Assembly: GCA_030429585.1 (NCBI GenBank)
Contig: JAUIEU010000001.1
Span: 1,545,994 to 1,609,993 of the forward strand
Reading direction: 5' to 3'
DNA length: 64,000 nucleotides
Source of the DNA: a bacterium
GTDB taxonomy: Bacteria; Cyanobacteriota; Vampirovibrionia; Vampirovibrionales; Vampirovibrionaceae
The notes under the pieces are model-generated. The model did not search any database. It was not told the DNA's origin and was given only the letters and a program-made list of their open reading frames with translations. Of the stretch, positions 1 to 9,729 are shown piece by piece (the stretch's first letter is position 1; each line of letters starts with the position of its first letter). The position numbers and the translations under genes were made by a program.

Positions 1-140
1 ACCATCACTAAAAAAGTAACCAGCCCAGCCCAGGTAAACGTAAAAAACGCTGTTAAAGCCAACACATGGATGGCAATAACCCCCACCATGGTGGCCAGGT
101 TTAGGGTTTTATTCTGTGTGGCGTGTAAAAACAAATCCAT
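1..140 (-). CDS. N-terminus of a probable fatty acid (acyl-CoA) desaturase, truncated by the window edge
   Basis: Reverse complement from ATG at 138-140 reads MDLFLHATQNKTLNLATMVGVIAIHVLALTAFFTFTWAGLVTFLVM, which resembles desaturase N-termini; open to the edge. Confidence 0.45.
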   Translation of the reverse strand, partial: MDLFLHATQNKTLNLATMVGVIAIHVLALTAFFTFTWAGLVTFLVM

Positions 141-247
141 ACCAATCTATACCCACACACTGGCATAGTTCCTCCCGTTCAGCAAGAACTACCCGATAAT
201 ATTGTTGTTTATTTCATAATTTTTTCTAAAAAGCCTTATTCTGCCGG

Positions 248-3200
248 CTAAAGCACCGCCATTTCCACCGGCTTGCCAGAAGGCAGGTAGCCTTGTAACC
301 CGACCCACTCTTGCCATGGGGCCACCTTAAATTTAGACGGTATAAACGCTAACGGCTGAGTTTTAACCACAGCATCCATTTGGGTGGCTATGCTGGTTAT
401 GGTTTTATCCTTTTGGTTAGCCACCAATAGCTGCTGTGTAGCGGTGTGGTAGTACATGCTAACAGGGCCTTGGCCAACAGGAATAACAGCCGCTATTTTT
501 TTAGTGGTTGGGTTAATCCGGTACACAACATTATTATCGTAATCTGCCACATATATTTTTTGGCAGTTACCGCTAGCCACAATTTCAGACACCACATGGC
601 CTGTTTTATAAATTGCCACTAAAGCCTTGGTATTTTTTACTACCGCCTGCAACGTGCCTTTTTCCTCATCACGACGAAACTCGCAATTACACAGGCTAAT
701 CTCATCTGCCTCAGAAGAGAGTAATTCTTCCGAACCTATAGCGGCCCCGGGGGTTAAAACTGAGCTATTACTCTTACCATTCTCCGCATCATAATCCTTG
801 TTACCTTTTTTAGGTGAAGACAGCAAGTAAGCGTAATTTTCTGTTGTGCCGTTATCAGTACCACCCGTAGGGTTGCTATCCGTGTTGCCACCACTACCAG
901 AAGGCGCTACAGGTTGATTAATAAACGAGCTACCACCGCCCGCAACTGTCACTGTTGTTGTACCGCCACCAGTGGTTACAATATCAATATCGCCGCCACC
1001 AGCACTACCCACTTGCCCAGCGCCAGTGCCATTACCGCCGGTAATGGTTACATTCGCCCCCGGCCCCGTAGCAATATTAGGGGTGATATCCACGGTAGGG
1101 GTAATATCCACCATACTGCCTGTTGTCCTTACTACTAAGTCGGTGGTGGTGCCGGTTAAATCCAACGCACCAATGTACACATTGCCGGCGGTAACGGTAT
1201 TGCCTATCGCCAAGCTACCCGTATTTATCGTGTCCACTTCTGCCTGGGTTAGGTTTAAGGTGCCAGGCACCTCACCCACCACCGGTGGCACTGGCAACTC
1301 GCCGCCGCCATGGGTGTACCCATCCGAAGGGTCGCCCAACCCTATTGTGGTGGTGGGGGTGTTTGGCGCAATAGTAGCACTGCCGGCAGGGCCAGTGGTT
1401 ATGGTGCCGCCACCAAGATCAGTCGTATCCGTTGTAATGGCCAGCGTCCCTTGGGTGTAGTGAATGGTGCCCGTATTCTCAACGTTAGTACTGGTGGTGG
1501 TTAATGTCGCAGTACCACCAGTAATAGTACCTGTAATTAAATCACTACCCGCCGTTAAGGTTAGGTTATTATTGCCCACAGCAATGGTCGCCGCACTCGT
1601 ATCTAAGCTACTACCCGTTTGCAACGTTAGCCCTTGGTTGGCCGCCCAATTACCCGTAACGGTTAGGCTACCATTACCAGTCGCATCCCCAATGGTTAGG
1701 TGGCCAGTGGTAATATTACCCAGCTCGGTAGTATCCACATCAAAGATGGTGGTCAGCACGTCATCGGCGGCAGCCCCTACCACCACTGCATTATTATTAA
1801 CCGGGGCTAACGTTACCGTACCATTGGCGCCTGTATTTGCGGTACCCAGCAGTTTAATATCATTACTGGTAACGGTTAAATCCCCATCCGCTAGGGTAAC
1901 GCTATGGCCATTAGCCACCGTCACATCACCACCGGCGGTTACGGTAAAGGCATCTCCTGCGGAAGACGTATTTAGAGTGATGGCGTTGGTTTCATCAACC
2001 GTCACATCGCCAGCGGTGTTAATAGCAGCCGTAGCCACCGTTGTCTCTAGGGTAATGTTTCCCCCGGTACTTGTTGCGATTAGGTCATTTCCAGTAACGC
2101 TGCCAACGGTTTGGGTAATGTTACCGCTGCCGTGAGTCTGTAAGGTGACATCGCCGGTGGCGGTTAAGTTGGCCCCTAAGGAAACACCACCGTTACCAGC
2201 CGTCGTCACCAAGTCAATATCGCCGCCAGTAAGCACCCCATCCGTAGTAATAGTATTGCCTGCATTCAAAGTAAAATCTGTCCCTAAGGTAGAGCCATGC
2301 ACTGTAATTCCATCGGCTTCCACCAAATTAGCCGTACCGCCCGTCGTTACTGTTAGCGCATCTGTATTAATACCAATAGCATTGGCCCCTGTACCAATAG
2401 TACCGGTGCCGCTGGCTAAGGTAATGCTAGTGTTGCCACCCAATACCCCATTGGTTTGAATAATATCGCCGCTACCGTGGGCCGACAGCACCAAGTCATT
2501 TGTGGCCGACACATTCGTATCCACCGTTACAGTACCATTATTGCCCGTGGTGCCTAAGGTTAAATCCGTCGCCGCCACAGTGCCGCTAACACCCAAATCA
2601 TTACCCGCATTAACCACTAACGTATGGCCCGCATTCACACCCGCCAACGTCACGCCATCCACATCCGTTACCACACCAGTACCAGCAATGGTATCCGCAC
2701 TTACTGTTAGTGTTGCCGCCTGGGTTTGGATAGCCGCATCCACACCACCCACACTGCCGCCAGTGGCCTGCAAAGTTACACTATCGCCCGTAACGGTGCC
2801 CCCACTTTGGGTAATGCTACCGCTGCCGTGGGCCGTTAAGTCAATATCCTGTTGGGCCACATCCACAGGGGTTACATCAATTAAGCCATCCAAATTAATA
2901 GTGCGCTGGTACAGTAAAGATTCTATCTCGGCCACAATTTCCAAATTATCCGCGGTAATGGTGCCGCCATTTAAGTGAATAGCATCCACCAAGCCGCCCA
3001 CTAAGGTTAGTAGCGGCGCATCCACCGTTACCGTCGCGGCAAACCCATTTGCTAAGTCCACCGTTATTTCATCGCCTACAGCTAAGGACACCTGGCTACC
3101 AGATGCATTAATCGCGCCGTCCACTTCTACATGGGCACCAAACAACCCAATATAACTGCCTGCCACCGCATTAATATCCCCGCCCATGGTTACCGCCGCA

Positions 3201-3694
3201 GGCAATAACGCGCCTCGGTCAAAGGCCAGGTAATCATTCAGGTAATCGGCATTGCTAATATCTAGCGTACTGGCAATAAAGCTGGCCACGTTCATGGTGG
3301 CGGCACCAGTAAAATTAACGCCGCTGGTATTAACCAGCATAACGCTACCCTGGTTACTGTTGATGGTGCCGGCAATAGTACTGGGCAATACAATGCCTAA
3401 GGCGCCCACCACTCGGTTTAAAATGCTGGCCGTAGCACTTGGCAAATTAAAGTTGACGGTTTGCCCAAGCCCCACATCAAAGGTGGTGTATTCCACAATG
3501 GCATGCTCAGTGGTGCTAGTAATATCCAGCGTGTTACCATTTTGGTTAAAGCTAACATTGCCGCTAACCACATTGGCCCCGGTAGGCAGGGCAAAAGTTA
3601 AAGTTGGCCAACAGGCAACCATGGCAGCCAAAACCGCTGGCAATAGCCGTGTTGTTAAAAAGCAGGAAAAAGAGATGAAAAAATATAGCATCAT
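248..3694 (-). CDS. Two-partner secretion exoprotein (TpsA, filamentous hemagglutinin N-terminal domain) with repetitive beta-helix body and YVTN-like C-terminus
   Basis: Signal peptide, then LPTGANVVSGNVSFNQNGNTLDI...VNFNLPSATASILNRVVG...GSVMLVNTSGVNFTGAATMNVASFIAST (TPS domain); Gly/Thr-rich repeats; downstream of a tpsB gene. Confidence 0.88.
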   Translation of the reverse strand: MMLYFFISFSCFLTTRLLPAVLAAMVACWPTLTFALPTGANVVSGNVSFNQNGNTLDITSTTEHAIVEYTTFDVGLGQTVNFNLPSATASILNRVVGALGIVLPSTIAGTINSNQGSVMLVNTSGVNFTGAATMNVASFIASTLDISNADYLNDYLAFDRGALLPAAVTMGGDINAVAGSYIGLFGAHVEVDGAINASGSQVSLAVGDEITVDLANGFAATVTVDAPLLTLVGGLVDAIHLNGGTITADNLEIVAEIESLLYQRTINLDGLIDVTPVDVAQQDIDLTAHGSGSITQSGGTVTGDSVTLQATGGSVGGVDAAIQTQAATLTVSADTIAGTGVVTDVDGVTLAGVNAGHTLVVNAGNDLGVSGTVAATDLTLGTTGNNGTVTVDTNVSATNDLVLSAHGSGDIIQTNGVLGGNTSITLASGTGTIGTGANAIGINTDALTVTTGGTANLVEADGITVHGSTLGTDFTLNAGNTITTDGVLTGGDIDLVTTAGNGGVSLGANLTATGDVTLQTHGSGNITQTVGSVTGNDLIATSTGGNITLETTVATAAINTAGDVTVDETNAITLNTSSAGDAFTVTAGGDVTVANGHSVTLADGDLTVTSNDIKLLGTANTGANGTVTLAPVNNNAVVVGAAADDVLTTIFDVDTTELGNITTGHLTIGDATGNGSLTVTGNWAANQGLTLQTGSSLDTSAATIAVGNNNLTLTAGSDLITGTITGGTATLTTTSTNVENTGTIHYTQGTLAITTDTTDLGGGTITTGPAGSATIAPNTPTTTIGLGDPSDGYTHGGGELPVPPVVGEVPGTLNLTQAEVDTINTGSLAIGNTVTAGNVYIGALDLTGTTTDLVVRTTGSMVDITPTVDITPNIATGPGANVTITGGNGTGAGQVGSAGGGDIDIVTTGGGTTTVTVAGGGSSFINQPVAPSGSGGNTDSNPTGGTDNGTTENYAYLLSSPKKGNKDYDAENGKSNSSVLTPGAAIGSEELLSSEADEISLCNCEFRRDEEKGTLQAVVKNTKALVAIYKTGHVVSEIVASGNCQKIYVADYDNNVVYRINPTTKKIAAVIPVGQGPVSMYYHTATQQLLVANQKDKTITSIATQMDAVVKTQPLAFIPSKFKVAPWQEWVGLQGYLPSGKPVEMAVL
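2090..2850 (-). repeat. Internal repeats of the TpsA beta-helix (HGSG-[DNS]-I-[IT]-Q-x-x-G modules)
   Basis: AHGSGSITQSGGTVTGDSVTLQATGG / AHGSGDIIQTNGVLGGNTSITLASG / THGSGNITQTVGSVTGNDLIATSTGG. Confidence 0.6.
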
Positions 3695-3828
3695 AAAACA
3701 GGCTTCGTTATAAACGCAGCTTGTTTTATAGTCCCTATAACATGCGGACTATAGAGGGTAGAAAAATGGCTAAAATACAGGTTTAACCTTTTCTACAAAA
3801 GGTTTTCCGCTATTTAGCACTAAATTCT

Positions 3829-5598
3829 TTAACGAATATGATACGTTTTACCCGTCCGTTTTTTCAGCGAATCGGGTATTAAGTTGGAGCGAAAGCCAAA
3901 ATGGACTCGGATAGTTGGTTGCGCGGTAGGCTCTACCGACGCCCGGTGAAGCACCCCATAGCCCAGGTCACAAAAGCCTTCTACCCATTGGGTGGCCCTA
4001 AAGCGCACCCCCACACCCGCACTGGCTAGCAAGGTACGGTTACTATCCGTAAAACGAGGGCCCAGTTGCCCACGGCTAGCCCACACTTGGCCAACATCGG
4101 CAAAAATGGCCCCCTGTATTTTGCCTTTTAAACTAGGGCGGATTTTACCCAAAAACGGAATAGGCCAGCGGTATTCCACCGAAGCATTGTAGCCTCTATC
4201 GCCAATAAGTAACCCTTCCGTATACCCCCGCACCGAATACAACCCACCCAACTGAAATTGTTGCGACGGACGCAAAGGCCCAGAACTAACCTGCCCCTGG
4301 CCACGCACCATTAAAATAGTATCCCAGGGTAGCCGTAGCCAACGGTTTGCAAATAACTGGCCTTTCCAAAAGGCGTCATCACCGCCAAAGGCATCCACGC
4401 CTACCGTGTTTACGGCCCGCACGGTGGTTTGGCCCCATTTATCCGGTTGTTGCCAGGTAAGGCCCTGTTGCAACGCTAAAATATGGTCTTCCCGCAACCG
4501 AAAACTATTTAAGTCAAAGGTGCTGCGGGTAAAGTTTACGCCAGCATCCACCGTTAAGGTGCGGCGTTTATTTAAAGGTTGCTGCACCCCTAACGAATAG
4601 TTTAACGCCGTGCCTAATAACTTAGGCTGATTACCGGCGTCCAAATCAATGTTGGCGCGCCCATAACCAAACCCTGCGGTTACCGCCGTGCCATGGCGAT
4701 TTAGTGGGTACTGATAATTAGCCAACACACTTTGCGCCCCATACGAGCCCAACCACTTGGCAAACAAAGCATCGCCACGATTCGTCAGGCTGCGGTTTTG
4801 CACTTCCACACCCCAACGGTACAGGCCGGTAAAAGTACGGCCTTGGTTATCCACCGTGGGGGTAACTTGCCAGCGGCTCGGCTCTAATACATCCAAGTGA
4901 AGGTGTGTTTGGCCAAAATCCTTGCCCTTACTTAGCCGCGCTTTTAACCGGTAAGGGTTGGTGCGGTTAATTGTATTTAAGGTTTTTTCCAACTCGGTAA
5001 CGTTTAAAAAATCGCCAGGGCGCTGGGGGATATGCCACGCAATGCGCTGAGGGCGAAAAGCCTGGTAGCCTTCTAGGGTAATCTCGCCAAGGGTCCCTTC
5101 CACAGCCGCCACCGTCAGGGTATTCACATCAGCCGGTTGCTGGGGCAGGTAGGCAAAGCTCGTCATAAACCCCTGGCGTCGATACGCTTTGTTAATGGCC
5201 TTTAACAGCTCTTTTAAATCCGTTTCCGTCAACGTTCGGTTAAGGTAAGCATCCGTAATAGCGGTTAGCGTGTCAGCATCAATTAAGGTAATACCATTGG
5301 TTTCAATGTGGGTAACCTGTAAGGGGCGGGCATGGCCCTGAATTAGCAATGGTTGGGGCGGCGAGGTTACAGACGCATCATTTGGTGAAGACTGAGGAAT
5401 AAGTCGGCGGCGGTTTTGTTGTTGATCTAACGGTATTTCTGTTGCTGGGGTGGGTAAAATAAAATCGGCCTGCGATTGGGGCGGTGCCTGTATGGCCACA
5501 CTAGCAGTGGCCTGTTGGGCCTGGCATGCCGCCACACCGTGTACACCCCACCACACCAATAACAAAAATGCTAAAAACCAACAACGGTATAAACGCAT
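3829..5598 (-). CDS. ShlB/FhaC/HecB family hemolysin secretion/activation protein (TpsB outer-membrane transporter)
   Basis: Signal peptide, POTRA-type region (ITDAYLNRTLTETDLKELLKAINKAYRRQGFMTSFAYLPQQ), beta-barrel C-terminus with FQLGGLYSVRGYTEGLLIGDRGYNASVEYRWPIP. Confidence 0.9.
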   Translation of the reverse strand: MRLYRCWFLAFLLLVWWGVHGVAACQAQQATASVAIQAPPQSQADFILPTPATEIPLDQQQNRRRLIPQSSPNDASVTSPPQPLLIQGHARPLQVTHIETNGITLIDADTLTAITDAYLNRTLTETDLKELLKAINKAYRRQGFMTSFAYLPQQPADVNTLTVAAVEGTLGEITLEGYQAFRPQRIAWHIPQRPGDFLNVTELEKTLNTINRTNPYRLKARLSKGKDFGQTHLHLDVLEPSRWQVTPTVDNQGRTFTGLYRWGVEVQNRSLTNRGDALFAKWLGSYGAQSVLANYQYPLNRHGTAVTAGFGYGRANIDLDAGNQPKLLGTALNYSLGVQQPLNKRRTLTVDAGVNFTRSTFDLNSFRLREDHILALQQGLTWQQPDKWGQTTVRAVNTVGVDAFGGDDAFWKGQLFANRWLRLPWDTILMVRGQGQVSSGPLRPSQQFQLGGLYSVRGYTEGLLIGDRGYNASVEYRWPIPFLGKIRPSLKGKIQGAIFADVGQVWASRGQLGPRFTDSNRTLLASAGVGVRFRATQWVEGFCDLGYGVLHRASVEPTAQPTIRVHFGFRSNLIPDSLKKRTGKTYHIR

Positions 5599-5733
5599 AG
5601 GGGTATCCTGATCCTGCCATTTAAAAACATTCCTATTGAATCAAAAAGGCAGCCTATTAAACCCGCTATATACGCGGATTTGGTAAGAAAGCACCATAAC
5701 CTTTAGCCAACCTGCCAAATTTTTAAAACACCG

Positions 5734-6123
5734 CTAAGAGAGGGCAACCGCCATGGCAATATTGCAGCGCTCGTATTTAAACGCAATCTCTGGCGGGGGT
5801 TCAAAATAGGTAAACCCTAACGACTCATACAACCGAGTCGCAGGGGTAAGGGTATTATTACTAAACAAAACCACCTTATTTAGGCCTTGGGTTTTAGCCC
5901 ACGCCAAGCAGGTTTGCATTAGTTGCCGACCCAAGCCAAGCCCTTGGTAAGCAGGGTCTACCGCCAGTTTAGTAAGTTCATACACCCCCTCGGCATACGG
6001 CATCATGCTGCAGGTACCTACCGCCTCCGCCCCAGTGGAAGCGTTGCCTGCATCAGGGGTAACTTCTGTCATAAAAATAGCACCACCAGGGGCCAAAATA
6101 TGGGTGTTGGGGTCACTTAACAC
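5734..6123 (-). CDS. GNAT family N-acetyltransferase (C-terminal part; N-terminus lies in another frame)
   Basis: LTKLAVDPAYQGLGLGRQLMQTCLAWAKTQGLNKVVLFSNNTLTPATRLYESLGF acetyl-CoA binding motif. Confidence 0.85.
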   Translation of the reverse strand: MLSDPNTHILAPGGAIFMTEVTPDAGNASTGAEAVGTCSMMPYAEGVYELTKLAVDPAYQGLGLGRQLMQTCLAWAKTQGLNKVVLFSNNTLTPATRLYESLGFTYFEPPPEIAFKYERCNIAMAVALS

Positions 6124-6269
6124 GTGGGTATCGTAGGGCTCAATCTCAAAAAAGTAGTCAGCCAGGCTTCATTTAAGGCCCTAAACGCCGCCTGATGGTG
6201 GGGCTGATAAGGCACAATAACGGTAGACTGTTTACATACATTGGGTAGCGGGGGCACGGCAGAAGACAT
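6124..6269 (-). pseudogene. N-terminal fragment of the same GNAT gene, separated by an apparent -1 nt frameshift at an A6/T6 tract (6148-6153)
   Basis: From ATG at 6267-6269: MSSAVPPLPNVCKQSTVIVPYQPHHQAAFRALNEAWLTTF, then out of frame; one extra T would give ...WLTTFFEIEPYDTHVLSDPNTHILAPGGAIFM, a typical GNAT N-terminus. Confidence 0.65.
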
Positions 6270-6380
6270 TGATATTCCATTAAAAAAGCGGCATCTGCAT
6301 GGATTATACCCGACCTGCCCCGCGCCTCATAGCGAATGATATTTACGATTCGTGCCCACCATAAGGAGACATCAAAAATA

Positions 6381-6433
6381 AAAGCCCTTTGCAACAGGCC
6401 ACACGAGAGAGAATGGTGACCACAAAGGGCTTT
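6381..6433. terminator. 11-bp inverted repeat AAAGCCCTTTG / CAAAGGGCTTT, possible bidirectional terminator
   Basis: Perfect arms at 6381-6391 and 6423-6433 with a 31-nt loop; T-rich on the minus-strand side. Confidence 0.4.
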
Positions 6434-6555
6434 CGTCAGAGGGAGATGGGGGAGTGTCTAACTTTATATAACTGATATGGGGAGATGAATAGAGGTAAAG
6501 GAGGGGGAGTTGTGGCATAACATCAGCACACTGGTTTAAACCAAGGGGCTGGGGG

Positions 6556-6819
6556 CTAGCTTGCCAGTGGATCGTCTATAAACATGGCCCCAGAAACCTG
6601 GGTAATGCGGTACCCCATGCACCGAAGGGTGCCGAGGGCGGCGGTAAAAACGTTAGCGGAAATACCGTGAGTGTCCGTAATATCATCCATAGAAGGCAAT
6701 TGTACGGCCTGTTGTTGGCCGTGGGGTGGGTGGGCCCTGTAGATGAATTGGTGTAGGTATTGAACAACCTGCGGAACATCAACGGTGTCTCGAGTATCGT
6801 TTTTGCAGTGGGTTGGCAT
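6556..6819 (-). CDS. Small protein with GntR-like winged-helix segment
   Basis: QLPSMDDITDTHGISANVFTAALGTLRCMGYRITQVSGAMFI resembles the GntR wHTH pattern (LPS..ela...gvs...v..Al..L...G). Confidence 0.5.
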   Translation of the reverse strand: MPTHCKNDTRDTVDVPQVVQYLHQFIYRAHPPHGQQQAVQLPSMDDITDTHGISANVFTAALGTLRCMGYRITQVSGAMFIDDPLAS

Positions 6820-6909
6820 GGGGCGTTTTAGCCTTTCAATAGCATTAACAAAACTGTGGGTGATGGAACAGCCCGCATAACATGGCCAGCTCCAACATCA
6901 TCCGCTTTA

Positions 6910-7056
6910 TTAATCATTGTCTAGCTTAGGGAGGTGATGGCTATCCACAACCGTAGGGGGCACTAACATTGGAAGCATCCTATCTAGCTCCAACGCCCAG
7001 TCTTCTTCTAGGGTAGTGGTTTTTAGCAGGGAATACACTTTATTGGATACACGCAT
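6910..7056 (-). CDS. Putative 48-aa small protein (below the ORF-track cutoff)
   Basis: MRVSNKVYSLLKTTTLEEDWALELDRMLPMLVPPTVVDSHHLPKLDND*; same strand and directly upstream of the wHTH gene. Confidence 0.35.
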   Translation of the reverse strand: MRVSNKVYSLLKTTTLEEDWALELDRMLPMLVPPTVVDSHHLPKLDND

Positions 7057-7190
7057 ACAGCAGCTCTCTTCTTTCTTTCCTATGGTGATTTTAGTCTCTT
7101 CTCTTGGGATGTCAGTATGTTAGGTGTCTAACCAGAGTGATGATTTACAGCACCACCTAACAATAACGTTAAGGGGTCATCAACCAAAAG

Positions 7191-7207
7191 GATGTAGTCA
7201 CTACATC
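7191..7207. promoter_or_regulatory. Operator-like palindrome GATGTAGT-C-ACTACATC
   Basis: Perfect 8-bp inverted repeat around one central base, in an intergenic region upstream of the minus-strand small genes. Confidence 0.35.
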
Positions 7208-7500
7208 TACATTGGTGATGCGTACTTGCACGGCAGTGCTGAACAATATCTACTTTAGAGGACGACGATAGAAAATAGCAATGGCCTGATCGAGCACTCA
7301 TCATTTCTAGATAGAAATGTTCAGGAGACCGCCTCACCAACGTGTTTTAAGCTGTTTTTATTTTCACCGATCATCTTAAAATAATGAGCACGTCCGCCTC
7401 AAAACCATTAAGAAATATTACAAAACCCACCTTCTGGGTAATCTTATTCTAGGCCACCACATCCCCACAACCACCTACTTTTATTGCAGGCAGGGTAATC

Positions 7501-8634
7501 CTACAAGCCGATAGGCAAGGTCACCGTAAACGTAGAGCCTTTTTCCGCCGATGTTTTAGCAAGCACCAGGTTACCGCCATGCTGCTTAACAATGCTGTTG
7601 GCCACATACAACCCTAGCCCAGTGCCGTTGTAACTTGTGGTGTGGAAGGCATCAAAGAGGAAGGGCCTGTCTTTTTCCGCAATGCCTTTACCTTCGTCCA
7701 TCACGTCAACCATCACGTTTTTATCCGTCTGGGCCGTATTAATAACCACGGCGCCGCCCCGCTGGGTATAGTAAATGGCATTTTGCAGCAAATTATAAAA
7801 CACACGGCGTAAATGCAGGGCATCGCCCTTAATTTTAATGTCTTGGTGGCCATGATTAAAGGTAACGGTTACCTTTTTTTGCCGCGCCTGGGATTGCAAT
7901 TCTTCTGCAAATACCCCTTTTAGTAGGCTTTCGATTGAAATAGGCTCGTTATGGAGGAGCAACTGGCCTTGATCTGATTTGTACGCCATTAAAATATTTT
8001 CAATTAATCTTAAATTGGTTTTTTGGGCGTTCAAAATTTCGTTATGTAAAAAAGAAACGGTATCCGATAAATCGCCATAATCCCCTTGCTGTAACTGCTC
8101 TAGCAAAGAGATAGTACCAATAACCGGCGTTTTTAAATCATGGGTTAGGGCGGCAATCATGCGTTCTCGTTGGCGCTTAAATTGCTCTCGTTCAATGGCG
8201 TGGCGTATCGCCCTATCCACCGAACTACCGCTCACCTCGGATTTTACCAAGTAATCTGCACTGCCAACGGCAATGGCTTCTTTGTCAACGGCCACATCAT
8301 CCGTGCTGGTTAGCATAATGGCAGGCAGTTTTATGGCGCTATCGCGCAATTCCTGCACAAACGTTGTGCCTAGTTTGCCGCCCAACCGGTAATCCAGCAG
8401 GCACACATCATAGGTCTCGCTTCTAGCCATCGCCATGCCATCATCATAGGAGATGGCATACGCCATATCATAACGATCCGACAAGCCTGCTTTAATAAAC
8501 TCTCTTTTTAGCCACAAAAACACGGCTTCATTATCATCCACCAGCAATACACGGGTAGGGTGCTCCTGGCCAAAAGGGGGCACCAAATGAGTCGCCGATG
8601 AAGTACTCTGGGTCGCAACCATATCTCTTGTCAT
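7501..8634 (-). CDS. Response-regulator receiver / histidine kinase hybrid (REC-HisKA-HATPase_c)
   Basis: VLLVDDNEAVFLWLK...CLLDYRLGG; ALTHDLKTPVIG H-box; DEGKGIAEKDRPFLFDAFHTTSYNGTGLGLYVANSIVKQHGG. Confidence 0.9.
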   Translation of the reverse strand: MTRDMVATQSTSSATHLVPPFGQEHPTRVLLVDDNEAVFLWLKREFIKAGLSDRYDMAYAISYDDGMAMARSETYDVCLLDYRLGGKLGTTFVQELRDSAIKLPAIMLTSTDDVAVDKEAIAVGSADYLVKSEVSGSSVDRAIRHAIEREQFKRQRERMIAALTHDLKTPVIGTISLLEQLQQGDYGDLSDTVSFLHNEILNAQKTNLRLIENILMAYKSDQGQLLLHNEPISIESLLKGVFAEELQSQARQKKVTVTFNHGHQDIKIKGDALHLRRVFYNLLQNAIYYTQRGGAVVINTAQTDKNVMVDVMDEGKGIAEKDRPFLFDAFHTTSYNGTGLGLYVANSIVKQHGGNLVLAKTSAEKGSTFTVTLPIGL

Positions 8635-8702
8635 AACAATGCCGTATTAAGCTCTTAAGCAATAAACATAAAAGCCCTAAACGTGGAGGGGCATTACTAC
8701 CG

Positions 8703-9410
8703 TTAGATAAGGCCCATACGAACAGCTCTAACTGCTGCCTGAGTTCTATCTTCCACATCCAATTTTTGGAAAAGGTCTTTCAAGTGGAATTTTATCACAT
8801 GCAGGGGCTTATCTAACATACGGGCAATAATCGTATTGTTTTTACCCTCTGCCACCATTTTAAGTAGCTCTATATCCCCATCGGAATAGTCATCGGTTCG
8901 TTTATGTTGTTGCACTTGGCGCTGGGCCATGGTGGTTAAAATATCCCGTGCATGCACGGAAATACTGGAATCCAGCCAATAGGCACCTTCATTTACATCA
9001 TAAATTAAATCCACCAAGCGACGATCCACTGATTTTAGGCAGTACGCATGTACCCCAATGGAAAAGGCTTCGATGACGTGCTCACGCTCTTCATGACTGG
9101 TTAAAATAATAATTTTGGTATCTGGGTAATTGTCCAGCACCACCCGGGCAGTTTCTAACCCGTTAATGCCTGGCAGGCCAATATCCAGTAGCAACACATC
9201 CGGCTGCTGGCCTTTTAAAAACTGAAGGCACTCTTCACCGCTGGCTAAATCTGCCACCACATTTAAGTGGGCATCCTGCTCTAGTAAATTAACCAACCCC
9301 AAACGAACCAACGAATGATCTTCAACAACCGCTAAAGTAATCATATCCGTGGCACGGTGATTGCGAGGTGACGCGTTGCCAATTGTTGGCTTTGTCATTG
9401 CCATAACCAT
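8703..9410 (-). CDS. NarL/FixJ-type (LuxR HTH) response regulator
   Basis: AVVEDHSLVRLGL...VLLLDIGLPGINGLE...IIILTSHEE; C-terminal DIELLKMVAEGKNNTIIARMLDKPLHVIKFHLKDLFQKLDVEDRTQAAVRA. Confidence 0.88.
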   Translation of the reverse strand: MVMAMTKPTIGNASPRNHRATDMITLAVVEDHSLVRLGLVNLLEQDAHLNVVADLASGEECLQFLKGQQPDVLLLDIGLPGINGLETARVVLDNYPDTKIIILTSHEEREHVIEAFSIGVHAYCLKSVDRRLVDLIYDVNEGAYWLDSSISVHARDILTTMAQRQVQQHKRTDDYSDGDIELLKMVAEGKNNTIIARMLDKPLHVIKFHLKDLFQKLDVEDRTQAAVRAVRMGLI

Positions 9411-9468
9411 GCACTCCTTTAGGGGGTCCCAGTTTGGTAAATTAGGCTAATGTAATAAAATCGTAAAA

Positions 9469-9496
9469 CTTACCAATTGTTCGGTAAGGTACCTTA
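9469..9496. promoter_or_regulatory. Overlapping inverted repeats CTTACC-N8-GGTAAG and TAAGGTACCTTA upstream of the response regulator
   Basis: Seen directly; about 60-85 bp upstream of the minus-strand ORF start. Confidence 0.35.
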
Positions 9497-9729
9497 ACCA
9501 TGGTAGCAGGCCACACCCTATTACACGAGTAGCCAACCCGCTAGAGAGGCCTTAAACCCTCCCCTGTCAATAAAAACAAGGTTACAAAGGTTCATACTAA
9601 GCCTTTTTAACCAGTCATATTCACCACACTTCCACTGGGTAGCAACATCCCGTAGCGTAATAGCGGCATTATTTTTTACTTAATCTAGCGCCAAACGCCA
9701 CACCTTAAAAAAGCTCGTTACTTCACTCG

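Noticed and set aside
914-3713. Several plus-strand ORFs of 60-223 aa antisense to the TpsA gene
   Set aside because: Low-complexity mirror ORFs of a repetitive coding strand; no domain features, and the minus-strand gene is convincing.
6173-6394. 73-aa minus-strand ORF overlapping the GNAT N-terminus
   Set aside because: Different frame from the GNAT homology and runs into the inverted repeat.
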